DNA from: Bathynomus jamesi
Lineage: Eukaryota > Arthropoda > Malacostraca > Isopoda > Cirolanidae
Reading direction: 5' to 3'
Assembly: GCA_023014485.1 (NCBI GenBank)
Contig: JAJOZX010005521.1
Coordinates: forward strand, 159,001 to 223,000
Length of the DNA stretch: 64,000 nt
Below are positions 20,882-33,253 of the stretch, in pieces (position 1 is the first letter of the stretch; each line of letters opens with the position of its first letter). The notes under the pieces are model-generated. The model saw only the letters and a program-made list of their open reading frames with translations, did not search any database and had not been told where the DNA came from. The translations under genes were made by a program, and so were the position numbers.

Positions 20882-21519
20882 TAAAGTCAAAAATTTGGTT
20901 TCAGAGCCTCTGGGAAATTGGACTTGGTTGGGACCAAGAGTTACCTGATCATATGGTGGTAAGGTGGAAATATTGGTTCAAAGAATTGGCACATCTTGGA
21001 GACATTGAAATCCCAAGATGGTACTTTGGAGAGTTGAACAATAGTCCAGACAATTTGGAGCTGCACATCTTTTGTGATGCAAGTGAGGAAGCCTATGCAA
21101 CTTGTATTTATATAAGAGGCGCATTGCAAGAGGAAGTAAGTTGCAGGTTGGTTGCTGCAAAGAGCAGAGTAGCACCTTTGAAAAGGCTTTCGGTTCCAAG
21201 GTTGGAATTGATGGGTGCCGTTATTGCTAGTCGGCTTGCAATTACAGTGCGAAAGTCTTTGGCCCTCTATGAAATTCCAAGCTATTATTGGACATACTCC
21301 ACTATAGTTTGGCACTGGTCAAGAAGTCAGGCAAGGAAATGGAAACCATTTGTTGCCAATAGGGTGGAGGAAATTCAAGCGCACACAGATCCCAAGCAAT
21401 GGAAGCATTGTCCAGGCATCCAAAACCCGCTGATTTACCAACACGAGGAATTCAGTGAAAGATCTTTCACAGTCAAGTTTGTGGTGGAATGGGCCAGAGT
21501 GGCTAAAACTTGGAAGTGA
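20878..21519 (+). pseudogene. Pao RNase H domain
   Basis: A 213-residue frame starting by overlap with the previous one. It contains HIFCDASEEAYATCIYIRG with the catalytic aspartate, AAKSRVAPLKRLSVPRLELM with the catalytic glutamate, and FVANRVEEIQAHTDPKQW. This is the Pao-type RNase H/DUF1758-adjacent block. The Asp normally found in the SDS motif before the conserved WI--- is replaced by a TYSTIVWHW stretch, so one catalytic residue seems altered. A frameshift near 21435 is suggested by loss of the usual NPAD motif. Confidence 0.82.
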
Positions 21520-21980
21520 AAACTGGCATTCTAATCAGCCCATTGTAGGAGAATGCCAGGCTGAAGAAGCATAGGTGAGTGAGGTGAGAAAATGCGCTGT
21601 GAACAGTTGTCAAGTTATGCAGCAGGACCCCATATTGAGGCTTGAGGACATTAGCAGCCTGAAAAGATTGTTAAGAGTGACAGCATGGGTATATAGATTT
21701 ACCAACAACATTAAGGAGAAACAAGAAGGGAAGGAATTCTGAACAGTAATGAGATTCAGCAAGCCAGGAAATACTGGGTGGTATATATGCAGAAGGAAAA
21801 ATTTGGTGAAGAGAGAGAATTGCTCACCAGCCATCCATTACAGGTTCTACCAACACATTCTGCGCTCAAGGGTTTGGATGTGTTTTTGGATCAGGATTTA
21901 TTGAGAGTAGGAGGTAGACTACAGTTTTCTGGCTTCCAGAGGAAAAGACATCCAATTTTGCTACCTTCTGGGGGCACTTT

Positions 21981-23211
21981 GTGGGCCTTTTGATCCTGGA
22001 TACTCATCATAAGCTGTTACATGCGGGAGTTAGAGAAGTGATAATAGAGATTAGACAACAATTTTGGATTCCCAAAATTAGACAAGTAGTGAAAAAGGTC
22101 TTGCATAAATGTGTGGTTTGCAAGCGTTGGAGTGCAAAGCCTTATTATGAAAAGGTGGCTCCACTTCCAAGAGAACGGTGTGTCTATACTGCCCCATTTG
22201 ATGTAGTGGGAGTAGACTTTGCAGGGCCAGTCTATGTGTATGAGCGAGGGGAGTCTAACAAAGGTTATATATGTCTTTTCACCTGTGCTACCACCAGAGC
22301 AATCCATTTGGAGTTGGTAAGCAACTTAAGTAGCGATGTATTTCTTTTGGCCTTTAAAAGGTTTGTGAACAGAAGGGGTTTCCCAAATAAAAATCATATC
22401 GGATAATGCAAAAACCTTCAAAAAGGCTGCAAAGGAAACTCCAAGAAGTTTGGTCCTTGCTAAAGAGGAAGGATTCCAATCCTACTTTTCACACCAAGGG
22501 GTACAGTGGGAGTTTATTGTTGAGAGAGCACCATGGTGGGGAGGATTTTGAGAAAGGCTAGTGAGAAGTGTAAAGTGTCCATTAAAGAAACTTTTAGCTA
22601 ATGCTCATTTGAGCAAAGAAGAGTTCTGCACTATTTTATGTGAAGTAGAAGCAATGGTGAACAGTAGGCCTATCACTTTTGTATACAACAGTATGCAGGA
22701 TGCAGAGCCATTGACACCAAATCATTTTCTTTGTGGTAAACGATTAACATCAAGCCCCAGTGTGCCAGAAGACTTGCAGCCTATCCAGAGCACTCAAGGA
22801 GAGTTAACCAGACGGTTCAGGTACCTTGAAGAGCTACAAGATCAGTTATGGAAGAGGTGGCAGATGGAATACTTGCCAGAACTCAATTATTACCCATCAG
22901 GCAAGGTAAAGGGCTCCAATGCAAATTGTATCAAGGTGGGAGAAGTGGTAATGATTGGCAATGAAAGACCAAGGCAATGCTGGAAGCTTGGCATAATTGA
23001 AGAGTTGTTTGTTGGCAAAGACAATTTAGTTAGGTCTGCACTGGTAAAGACTTCAGGAGGAAAGTTAAAGAGACCTATACAAAAACTCTATGCTTTAGAA
23101 ATCAGCAAAAACACAGATAGTCAAGATGAAACATTTGAGTTACAGCCTCATGGAGAAGGCTTGGTATTGAAAAATTTATTGATTAGCTTGAGAGATATTA
23201 TTTTTATTTAG
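21981..23211 (+). pseudogene. Pao integrase and DUF5641-like C-terminus
   Basis: The first frame (21981-22406) has HHKLLHAGVREVIIEIRQQF and CVVCKRWSAKP (HHCC zinc domain), then VVGVDFAGPVYV with the first catalytic Asp. Frameshifts near 22385 and a stop near 22551 follow. The glutamate-containing block appears as WEFIVERAPWWGG just before 22550. From 22561 a 216-residue frame reads AMVNSRPITFVYN, LTPNHFLCGKRL and the DUF5641-like module (RFRYLEELQDQLWKRWQMEY ... RPIQKLYALE). All blocks are in the BEL/Pao order. The gene is broken but well preserved. Confidence 0.85.
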
Positions 23212-24178
23212 GTGTAGTATTAAGGTTAAGTTTACTTTAAATAGACTCGGTAATTATAGAAATAATAATGGCCTATTTAGACACTGTCAACACAGCTACA
23301 GACTTTTTCACTGTAGGTTGCAGTGGTTTTCAGGTTAAATTTGGTCAGCAGCCAGATTACTAACTATGGTGAAGCTAAATTCATCAAAATTAATTTAGAC
23401 TTACCAAAAATGAAGTTGCCAGTTGAACGTTACCCTTTCAGTTTCTAACTGATTCATAAGTTTCATTTAGTTTCCAGGTTTTTAAATTTCGTTGTTGTTA
23501 GGTTATCGTTTAACACACTGCTAGGTTATTTATTTGTAGGGGCTATTTCCCAGACCTAGGTTTTGCAGGTTAAGTTAGGCTAGGGCTGGATTGCCCTTAA
23601 GTTTTTGGTTTTAAAAGTTTAAGGTTTAGAAGGTTTTATTTAAGTTAAGTTAGGGCTATATTGCCTTTAGGTTTTAATAGGGGCTATAACAGCCATTTAA
23701 TTATTGAGTTAGGGCCGTTGTAGCCCGGTTCGAGTTTCGTCTAGGTACCTAGTTTTTCTCTTACCTTAGTTATTTTCTTTAACTTACTTGCACCTAGTTC
23801 TGATAGGCCTCTATTTAGTTAAACATGGTTTTGATTAATTGCAGTGGTTATTAATTAAGGATACGATTTAATTAAAGGTTGTTAGATTTGAAGGTTGACT
23901 CAGTTTCCCGGTTTGGGTAACCACGAGCATTTTAATTTTTTTGAGAAAAAAGGGGCCCGCTTCATGCGGTCAAAAATTTTCAAGACTGGCCAAAGCTCCG
24001 TTTGTCTTTGTCCCAGAAACTTTTTTTTTTCCTTCTTTTGTTAATTAGGGAAACCCAACTTCACTAGTTGGTTAGAAACGAGGGTTTTTATTTATATTTA
24101 TTTTGTTTATATTTTCTTTGGAAATATATGCGGTTATTTCTAACCACTTTTTTCAACACTTGGCTAACCTTGCAGAAG
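23212..24178 (+). other. Pao 3' non-coding region
   Basis: Nearly 1 kb without a coding region. It contains several diverged copies of a TTAAGTTAGGGCT(A/G)-like phrase (about 23560-23720), suggesting an old tandem duplication. It ends at the hAT A insertion; after that element only 23 bp of Pao remain before its polypurine tract and 3' LTR. Confidence 0.6.
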
Positions 24179-27100
24179 GTAACGACCAGTGGCGGTTCCT
24201 CATATGGGCAATATGGCAGCCGCACAGGGCGGCATTTGTGGAGGGGCGGCATGAGCGCCTGCAAAAAAAATAAAAATAAAAATAAGAATAAATAAATAAA
24301 GAAATAAATAAAAATAAAAAATAAAATAAAATAAATAATAAAAGATCAATAAATATATTTTTATTAATAAAAAACCATCTATTGCATTTTCCATAAACCT
24401 TCCCATAAAAGACCTAAACAATGCAAATGCTTCCAGATTAATATTATTGGGAATAAAGGCCCATACTTTAACATATGTAATGTTATTTTTCTGGGTTTGG
24501 TTAAATAGTGAAATGTATATTATTTATTACAGAACGAATCTTCACACTAAGCCACTAAGGTCTGTCAAATAACCGCAAATGGATAAGAAGAGGTCAAAGC
24601 TATCAGGTGCTCAGTTTAGAAAAAAGAGGAAAGAAGAGAGGAGAAACGAGCAAAAGATAAAGGTATAGAGCTATGTCATCTACTCTTCACTGCTATATTG
24701 CACTGCTATTTTGTGATATAGCTTTCTGAGTCATTTGAAGTGTACTATTATGTATATAATTAAGCCATTAACCAAGGAGGTTGTATTATTCATTTGTTTC
24801 CTATTCTAAAAGTTTAATAAATTGTGCTTAATAACATGTTAAATTAATTGTACTAGCCTATTCATGCATTGGTCTGTTATGTTCTATTTTACTATTTGCA
24901 GGGGCACTTTTGAAATATTTTGGAACACCCTCTGCCACTAGCCAGGATGAGAAGCCGTCTACTTCTGCCATTATTGAGGCTGAGGAGCCATCTACCTCCT
25001 CAGCCTCACATATGTCTCCACAAATGCAGTCTGATCCTGAGGATGAAGACCCATTTGCTTCTACTTCTCCCGCAGGACTCTTCAGGTGAGTTTGTGTGCA
25101 CATATGTCTGTGAGTGTGTGCGTGTGTGTGTATGTGTGTGTGTACATCCCTGCAAAGCATTTTGCAAACAGTTATAAATTATAATGTTATTATCACTGGT
25201 CTGGGTTACTGGGTATGTGTGGTGTTTCACCACCATAATTCCATAACACCACCACCATAACAAAGTGCTGTGAATAATGTGTTATCTAACTTAGGTGTGT
25301 ATACTAATGAGTAATGCTCTTGTTCTTTCTATTAGAAAGGCCTGGAGCAGAATCGCCTCCTGAGGATGAGTCTCTGTCCACCGACCCTGCTAACTGGCCT
25401 TCAGTTCTGACTGAGAGAATTCGGACACAACTGGTTTCCAGGGGACCAAGTCAAGTACCATCTGACTTTGTATTCCCTAGAAACGACAGTGACGGAAGAA
25501 GTTTCCACCATCAATACTTCAGGAAGTCATTGGTTAGTGGGGAAAATATAACCAGAAGTTGGTTGGTCTATTCCTTAAAAAACAACAGCCTTTTCTGTTT
25601 CTGTTGTACATTATTTTCCAAGAGGAAAATAAATTAACAAGTTTGGGACTCTCGGACTGGAAGCATGCAAGCTCATTGCTCACATCACATGACAACAGTT
25701 CAGAACACCTAAATTCTATGAAAATCTGGAAAGAACTGGCAGTGAGGATGAGAAAGGGGAGACCATTGACAAGCAGGAGATGGCACTTCTGGAGGCTGAG
25801 AAGTTGAGATGGAGAGCGGTGCTGACACGTCTCACTGCTATTGTGCATTCTCTGGCAGTTAGGAATTTGGCACTAAGGGGACATACAGAAAAATTGTTCT
25901 CACCATCAAATGGCAATTTTTCTGAAAGAAGTTGAACTGATGGCACAATTTGATCCTATAATGCAAGAGCACATTAACCGTGTCCAAAAAGGGACCTCCA
26001 GTCACACCAGCTACCTCGGCCACCACATACAAAACGAACTCATTGATTTGTCGAGCAGCAAGACCATTTCAGCAATGGTGAGCGACATCAAACAATCAAA
26101 GTTTTTTTCAATAATTCTAGATTGCACTCCAGATATCAGCCACACTGACAGTTGTCAGTTGTGATTCGGGTTGTGTCACTGGAGGGGAAGCCCCATATAA
26201 AGGAACATTTCATGGGGTTTTTGGAGGCAGAGGAGTCCACTGGTCAACATTTGGCATCTCTGATTCTGAAGAGACTGGAGGAGCTAAAAGTTCCTTTCAT
26301 GGACTGTAGAGGACAATCATACGACACGGGCCAACATGAGGGGAAAAAACAAGGGTGTTCAATCCAGGCTCCTAGAAATTAATCCCAGAGCTCTGTTTGT
26401 TCCATGTGGGGCTCATTCTCTGAATTTGCTTGTGGCCGATGCTGCTAAGGGATCTATTGATGCCACAAGTTACTTTGGCATCTTGCAGAAGCTTTACAAC
26501 TTGTTTTCAGCCTCTACACAACGATGGGCCATTTTGAAAAAACATGTGAACATCACATTGAAGATGTGGTCTGATACAAGGTGGGAAAGCAAGATCAAGA
26601 GTGTGGGCCCCTGAGATATCAGGCAGCTGCAGTGAGAGATGCACTGATCGAGGTGAGGGACCACACAAAGACTCTGTAATAAAGGTCGAGGCTCAATCTC
26701 TGTCAGAGGAGGTTGGGTCATACCGCTTCGCCATTTGTTCAGTGGTGTGGCATGACCTGTTGTGCCAAATTCAGCATGTGAGCAAGCAGATGCAGTCTCC
26801 TAGCATGCACGTTGATGTTGCAGTAAATCTCCTAAAAAAACAGAGAGAGGTCTCCGCAATTACAGGCAACAGGTTTTGTGGCTGCACAAATGGCAGCCAC
26901 AGATATCTGTGAACAAATGAATGTGGAGGCTGTGTTAAAACAAAAACGGATGAGGTCCACAAAGCGGCACTTCTCCTATGAAGCATCTGATGAGCCCTTG
27001 ATTGATGCTTTGAAGAAGCTGGAGGTGACATTTTTCAATGCAGTGGTTGATGCTGCAACATCAGCCATTCAGGAAAGATTTTCCACGTTGGAAATTGTGG

Positions 27101-27996
27101 GAGAGAAGTTTGGAGTGCTGACACATTTCCAAAATCTCACATTTGAGGAGCTGACAGAACAATGTGTGAACCTTAGTACTACACTACACTTTAAGGGACA
27201 ATCTGACTTGGATGGCAGAGAGCTTGCACAGGAGCTGAAGAACTTGCCTGACTTGCCATCAAAGACCATATCCTTGCTTGAACTGCTGACATTTATCCAT
27301 GAAAGGGAGCTCTCTGAAATATATCCAAATTTGTGGACTGCTCTCAGAATTGGTCTTACTCTTCCAGTCACTGTTGCTGAAGCAGAGAGGAGCTTTTTCA
27401 AAGCTGAAGCTCATCAAATCCTACCTGAGGTCAACTATGTCACAGGAACGCCTTACCGGTCTGGCCATCATCAGTATAAATCATACAATTGCTGAGCAGA
27501 TTTCATATGATGATTTAATTCATGACTTTGCATCAAGGAAGGTAAGAAGAGTCAGGCTTTAGATGGCAGTTGTGCTGTGGTGCAATTTATTTTGTTTCTT
27601 GTTCAAAGTGTAGCATAATAATTACCCTCTCTTAAGTGTCTTATTCTATTTATGTGATAGAGCATTTGTACAATTTAGAAATTTGATTCTCTAGTTTATT
27701 TATGGCAGTTGTGCAATTTAATCTGTATTTTTCCTGTTCATAGTATCATAATTACATTCTCTTAAGTGAGTTATTCTATTTACGTGATGAAGGATTTTGT
27801 AAAATTCAGAAATTTGAGTCTTTGTTTTGGTTCTGAAGTTCCAACAATTAGTCCAATAAAAGTTATTTTGTGAAAGAGTTATGTCTGTCCTTTATTTTGG
27901 GGGGATTCGAATGTGTGTGTGTTGGCGAACAGGGGGGGGGCGCTGAAGGAGTTCGCCCAGGGCGTCATGTAAGCTAGGACCGCCACTGGTAACGAC
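24179..27996 (+). mobile_element. hAT copy A (24187-27988) with GTAACGAC duplications
   Basis: Ends CAGTGGCGGTTCCTC and, inverted, CAGTGGCGGTCCTAGC. The 8-bp duplication GTAACGAC lies at 24179-24186 and 27989-27996. At 3,802 bp it is full length and nearly identical to copy B (29430-33245). It sits in the Pao 3' region. The transposase frame is broken at several points, more than in copy B. Confidence 0.95.
24579..27562 (+). pseudogene. hAT transposase of copy A (DUF4371/ZMYM1-like), broken
   Basis: Same three-exon plan as copy B. A short exon 1 at 24579 (MDKKRSKLSGAQFRKKRK) has a 1-bp deletion relative to B. Exon 2 runs from about 24901 to 25086, and exon 3 from 25336. Exon 3 holds a TTF-type zinc finger region (RSWLVYSLKNNSLFCFCC), then the RNase H-like core (DIKQSKFFSIILDCTPDISH; CGAHSLNLLVADAAKGS) and ends with the hAT dimerisation block. 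Shifts occur near 25640, 25760, 26140, 26330, 26610, 26850 and 27395 compared with copy B, so it is inactive. Confidence 0.88.
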
Positions 27997-28010
27997 AACA
28001 ATGCCTCTTC

Positions 28011-28019
28011 GGTGGGGAG
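28011..28019 (+). promoter_or_regulatory. Pao polypurine tract
   Basis: GGTGGGGAG lies immediately before the 3' LTR start TGTTAG, the expected place and composition for plus-strand priming. Confidence 0.7.
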
Positions 28020-28489
28020 TGTTAGAAAATCTAGAAGAGGAAGAACCATTGTTGTCCCAAGGCGATATGATGACTAAGCTGATTGATGCAGCATTGCTTG
28101 TATATATTAAGTTAAGGTGTATATATATCCATCTCATAATTGTAAGGTTAGTGAAAAATTCACTTAATTTAGAGCTAGCATTTTTGGGCTCTTGTGGCAT
28201 CAGTGTTTGGGACGCTGGTGGCATCATTTTGGGACGCTGCGCGTCTTTTCTACTCGTTTGTGGGATGTCGTACGTAGAGGGTGTGGTCTTGTAGAGAGCT
28301 CTCTTGTAATTCAGTTTGGTTGTTTAGATACAAGATTGTTGCACCGTGCAATAGTCCAGGTTGCGTTGTTGTTGCAAGGTAAAGTTTAATTTAGCTTAAC
28401 TTGGGCTTCAGATAGAACTGGCCCTTTAGAATTTGACCGTTCACGGCTCAGCTGAGATTTTGAACCCGACAAATTAAATAAAAATAACA
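28020..28489 (+). repeat. Pao 3' LTR
   Basis: 470 bp, TG...CA, matching the 5' LTR with few substitutions but lacking about 135 bp. The target duplication ATTCC follows. Confidence 0.92.
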
Positions 28490-28498
28490 ATTCCTAAG

Positions 28499-29268
28499 AT
28501 GCCAAAATTGAAGACAAGAGGTCAGTCGTCATGCCACTTGAGCCTGTTAGTCGGTACAGGCAAGGAGCTTCCCGTATCAGAACTACCAACAGTGCGAGAC
28601 ATGCTGAGACTAGGGTTACTCCTTCGTGAACAAAATACAAAGGATAGAAGGAACTACACAGAGAAAGAGCTCATAAGAGACATGATTCCTCCTCTTCTGC
28701 ATCAGTGGAAAAAAGCTAATTTGTTATTCAAACCACCTGTACTCAATCCGTATAGAACTATTGAGCTAAAATTAACAAAGCTGTGGCACAAAGCAGTTGA
28801 GACATCACTTGGTAAAGGAAAACTAGCAAAGAAAAATAAATTTCTGCACACACTTGATACTCTTCTTGACATTTTTAACTGCCAGTGTCCCATAGAGTTG
28901 TGTTCTGAAGCCAATTGTTCTCCTCATGCAGAAGAGAACCTCACCCTCACATTGATTGTCGCTGTCCTCGTGAGGAAGAAGATCCCTGTTTTGGAGCTGG
29001 CTTTCATAAAGGCGCAGAGAACAAAGGCAGGAGGCAAAGGAAGTACGCAGATTGGTTTGGCAGATTATTCAGAAACCAAAAAACAGATTGTTATTGCTAA
29101 GAAAAAAGAGAAAATCCGAGAGAGAGAAGAAAGGAAGAAAAAGAAGAGTGAAGAAGCCATCCAAAGAGATGATGAGCTCTATCAAGAGGTTTCTCACTTC
29201 TTTGAAAGCTCTTCAGATGAACAGAAAGAAGCAATATCAGATGATAGCTCCAAAATGCCATCTGAACC
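28499..29268 (+). pseudogene. Unassigned transposon transposase, N-terminal part
   Basis: The ATG at 28499, 18 bases after the inferred splice acceptor once the Pao element is ignored, opens a frame that stays open to the Gypsy-B insertion at 29269. The first 100 residues are rich in conserved-looking blocks (LPTVRDMLRLGLLLREQ; ELIRDMIPPLLHQWKKAN; KLTKLWHKAVET). A CX-rich stretch follows (CQCPIELCSEANC) and then a strongly basic segment, EKIREREERKKKKSEE, likely a coiled coil or nuclear localisation region. I recognise no named Pfam-type domain. It lies in a TIR element and is continuous with 40117-41103, so I infer a DNA-binding part of a transposase. Confidence 0.6.
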
Positions 29269-29413
29269 TAGAGGACAATGATTATGTTTATGTTTATGTT
29301 TATGTTTTATTCAAGTGATTACTTATTATGCTTATTCCTTTTTCAGAAGACCGTTGTCATTGTTTGACTTTATATAAATAAATAAATGATTACAAAGAGT
29401 TGGTTCTCATTTA
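29269..29413 (+). repeat. Gypsy-B 5' LTR
   Basis: 145 bp from TAGAGGACAATG to TTCTCATTTA. It matches the 3' LTR except for one extra GTTTAT unit near its start. It contains ATAAATAAATAAATG, a possible polyadenylation region. Confidence 0.85.
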
Positions 29414-29421
29414 TGACAACG

Positions 29422-32400
29422 GTCTTAGGCAGTGGCGGTCCTAGCTTACATGACGCCCTGGGCGAACCTCACCTTCAGCGCCCCCCCCCTGTTCGCCAAC
29501 ACACACACATTCGAATCCCCCCAAAATAAAGGACAGACATAACTCTTTCACAAAATAACTTTTTATTGGACTAATTGTTGGAACTTCAGAACCAAAACAA
29601 AGACTCAAATTTCTGAATTTTACAAATCCTTCATCACGTAAATAGAATAACTCACTTAAGAGAATGTAATTATGATACTATGAACAGGAAAAATACAGAT
29701 TAAATTGCACAACTGCCATAAATAAACTAGAGAATCAAATTTCTAAATTGTACAAATGCTCTATCACATAAATAGAATAAGACACTTAAGAGAGGGTAAT
29801 TATTATGCTACACTTTGAACAAGAAACAAAATAAATTGCACCACAGCACAACTGCCATCTAAAGCCTGACTCTTCTTACCTTCCTTGATGCAAAGTCATG
29901 AATTAAATCATCATATGAAATCTGCTCAGCAATTGTATGATTTATACTGATGATGGCCAGACCGGTAAGGCGTTCCTGTGACATAGTTGACCTCAGGTAG
30001 GATTTGATGAGCTTCAGCTTTGAAAAGCTCCTCTCTGCTTCAGCAACAGTGACTGGAAGAGTAAGACCAATTCTGAGAGCAGTCCACAAATTTGGATATA
30101 TTTCAGAGAGCTCCCTTTCATGGATAAATGTCAGCAGTTCAAGCAAGGATATGGTCTTTGATGGCAAGTCAGGCAAGTTCTTCAGCTCCTGTGCAAGCTC
30201 TCTGCCATCCAAGTCAGATTGTCCCTTAAAGTGTAGTGTAGTACTAAGGTTCACACATTGTTCTGTCAGCTCCTCAAATGTGAGATTTTGGAAATGTGTC
30301 AGCACTCCAAACTTCTCTCCCACAATTTCCAACGTGGAAAATCTTTCCTGAATGGCTGATGTTGCAGCATCAACCACTGCATTGAAAAATGTCACCTCCA
30401 GCTTCTTCAAAGCATCAATCAAGGGCTCATCAGATGCTTCATAGGAGAAGTGCCGCTTTGTGGACCTCATCCGTTTTTGTTTTAACACAGCCTCCACATT
30501 CATTTGTTCACAGATATCTGTGGCTGCCATTTGTGCAGCCACAAAACCTGTTGCCCTGTAATTGCGGAGACCTCTCTCTGTTTTTTTTAGGAGATTTACT
30601 GCAACATCAACGTGCATGCTAGGAGACTGCATCTGCTTGCTCACATGCTGAATTTGGCACAACAGGTCATGCCACACCACTGAACAAATGGCGAAGCGGT
30701 ATGACCCAACCTCCTCTGACAGAGATTGAGCCTCGACCTTTATTACAGAGTCTTTGGTGTGGTCCCTCACCTCGATCAGTGCATCTCTCACTGCAGCTGC
30801 CTGATATCTCAGGGGCTCCACACTCTTGATCTTGCTTTCCCACCTTGTATCAGACCACATCTTCAATGTGATGTTCACATGTTTTTTCAAAATGGCCCAT
30901 CGTTGTGTAGAGGCTGAAAACAAGTTGTAAAGCTTCTGCAAGATGCCAAAGTAACTTGTGGCATCAATAGATCCCTTAGCAGCATCGGCCACAAGCAAAT
31001 TCAGAGAATGAGCCCCACATGGAACAAACAGAGCTCTGGGATTAATTTCTAGGAGCCTGGATTGAACACCCTTGTTTTTTCCCCTCATGTTGGCCCCGTT
31101 GTCGTATGATTGTCCTCTACAGTCCATGAAAGGAACTTTTAGCTCCTCCAGTCTCTTCAGAATCAGAGATGCCAATGTTGACCAGTGGACTCCTCTGCCT
31201 CCAAAAACCCCATGAAATGTTCCTTTATATGGGGCTTCCCCTCCAGTGACACAACCCGAATCACAACTGACAACTGTTCAGTGTGGCTGATATCTGGAGT
31301 GCAATCTAGAATTATTGAAAAAAACTTTGATTGTTTGATGTCGCTCACCATTGCTGAAATGGTCTTGCTGCTCGACAAATCAATGAGTTCGTTTTGTATG
31401 TGGTGGCCGAGGTAGCTGGTGTGACTGGAGGTCCCTTTTTGGACACGGTTAATGTGCTCTTGCATTATAGGATCAAATTGTGCCATCAGTTCAACTTCTT
31501 TCAGAAAATTGCCATTTGATGGTGAGAACAATTTTTCTGTATGTCCCCTTAGTGCCAAATTCCTAACTGCCAGAGAATGCACAATAGCAGTGAGACGTGT
31601 CAGCACCGCTCTCCATCTCAACTTCTCAGCCTCCAGAAGTGCCATCTCCTGCTTGTCAATGGTCTCCCCCTTTCTCATCCTCACTGCCAGTTCTTTCCAG
31701 ATTTTCATAGAATTTAGGTGTTCTGAACTGTTGTCATGTGATGTGAGCAATGAGCTTGCATGCTTCCAGTCCGAGAGTCCCAAACTTGTTAAATTTATTT
31801 TCCTCTTGGAAAATAATGTACAACAGAAACAGAAAAGGCTGTTGTTTTTTAAGGAATAGACCAACCAACTTCTGGTTATATTTTCCCCACTAACCAATGA
31901 CTTCCTGAAGTATTGATGGTGGAAACTTCTTCCGTCACTGTCGTTTCTAGGGAATACAAAGTCAGATGGTACTTGACTTGGTCCCCTGGAAACCAGTTGT
32001 GTCCGAATTCTCTCAGTCAGAACTGAAGGCCAGTTAGCAGGGTCGGTGGACAGAGACTCATCCTCAGGAGGCGATTCTGCTCCAGGCCTTTCTAATAGAA
32101 AGAACAAGAGCATTACTCATTAGTATACACACCTAAGTTAGATAACACATTATTCACAGCACTTTGTTATGGTGGTGGTGTTATGGAATTATGGTGGTGA
32201 AACACCACACATACCCAGTAACCCAGACCCAGTGATAATAACATTATAATTTATAACTGTTTGCAAAATGCTTTGCAGGGATGTACACAAATACACATAC
32301 ACACACACGCACACACTCACAGACATATGTGCACACAAACTCACCTGAAGAGTCCTGCCGGGGAGAAGTAGAAGCAAATGGGTCTTCATCCTCAGGATCA

Positions 32401-33253
32401 GACTGCATTTGTGGAGACATATGTGAGGCTGAGGAGGTAGATGGCTCCTCAGCCTCAATAATGGCAGAAGTAGACGGCTTCTCATCCTGGCTAGTGGCAG
32501 AGGGTGTTCCAAAATATTTCAAAAGTGCCCCTGCAAATAGTAAAATAGAACATAACAGACCAATGCATGAATAGGCTAGTACAATTAATTTAACATGTTA
32601 TTAAGCACAATTTATTAAACTTTTAGAATAGGAAACAAATGAATAATACAACCTCCTTGGTTAATGGCTAATTATATACATAATAGTACACTTCAAATGA
32701 CTCAGAAAGCTATATCACAAAATAGCAGTGCAATATAGCAGTGAAGAGTAGATGACATAGCTCTATACCTTTATCTTTTGCTCGTTTCTCCTCTTCTTCT
32801 TTCCTCTTTTTTCTAAACTGAGCACCTGATAGCTTTGACCTCTTCTTATCCATTTGCGGTTATTTGACAGACCTTAGTGGCTTAGTGTGAAGATTCGTTC
32901 TGTAATAAATAATATACATTTCACTATTTAACCAAACCCAGAAAAATAACATTACATATGTTAAAGTATGGGCCTTTATTCCCAATAATATTAATCTGGA
33001 AGCATTTTGCATTGTTTAGGTCTTTTATGGGAAGGTTTATGGAAAATGCAATAGATGGTTTTTTATTAATAAAATATATTTATTGATCTTTTATTATTTA
33101 TTTTATTTTATTTTTTATTTTTATTTATTTCTTTATTTATTTATTCTTATTTTTATTTTATTTTTTTTGCAGGCGCTCATGCCGCCCCTCCACAAATGCC
33201 GCCCTGTGCGGCTGCCCATATTGCCCATATGAGGAACCGCCACTGGTCTTAGG
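29422..33253 (-). mobile_element. hAT copy B (29430-33245) with GTCTTAGG duplications
   Basis: CAGTGGCGGTCCTAGC at 29430 and the inverted CAGTGGCGGTTCC end at 33245, flanked by GTCTTAGG at 29422-29429 and 33246-33253. It is 3,816 bp, in minus orientation, and sits just 16 bp downstream of the Gypsy-B 5' LTR. It is nearly identical to copy A, so both moved recently. Confidence 0.95.
29859..32853 (-). pseudogene. hAT transposase of copy B (DUF4371/ZMYM1-like), three exons, one frameshift
   Basis: Exon 1 is 32853-32769 (MDKKRSKLSGAQFRKK...), exon 2 is 32530-32345 (acidic, SATSQDEKPSTSAIIE) and exon 3 is 32091-29859. The splice sites are AAAG|GTATAG...TTTGCAG|GGGC and TTCAG|GTGAGT...TATTAG|AAAGG; both introns are in phase 1 and the joined frame is open. 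Exon 3 contains the zinc-finger-like start (FVFPRNDSDGRSFHHQYF, WLVYSLKNNSLFCFCC), the DUF4371 RNase H-like core with Asp in FSIILDCTPDISH, CGAHSLNLLVADAAKGS, and the dimerisation end SFSKLKLIKSYLRSTMSQER. The only clear defect is a 1-bp deletion at about 31170. The domain cuts and joins element DNA in the nucleus. Confidence 0.9.

Larger units (their letters stand above)
16333..28494 (+). mobile_element. BEL/Pao LTR retrotransposon (16338-28489) with ATTCC duplications
   Basis: Two LTRs starting TGTTAGAAAATC and ending AATAACA, with the 5-bp target duplication ATTCC at 16333-16337 and 28490-28494. Pol order (protease, reverse transcriptase, RNase H, integrase) and motifs are of the BEL/Pao lineage. 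hAT copy A is inserted near the 3' end (24187-27988). Without it the element is about 8.3 kb. Coding regions have many frameshifts, so it is dead. No env-like frame is visible. Confidence 0.93.

Noticed and set aside
23212..24178. An env-like gene after Pao pol
   Set aside because: No frame of useful length, signal peptide or membrane segment is present in the region.
15306..28600. A single spliced gene joining the hAT exon at 15306 with the frame at 28499
   Set aside because: The inverted repeat of the unassigned transposon starts between them at 15764, and the two proteins belong to different families.
28499..29281. 260-residue frame as an independent host gene
   Set aside because: It lies inside inverted repeats, its last codons are Gypsy-B LTR sequence, and it continues in phase beyond Gypsy-B.
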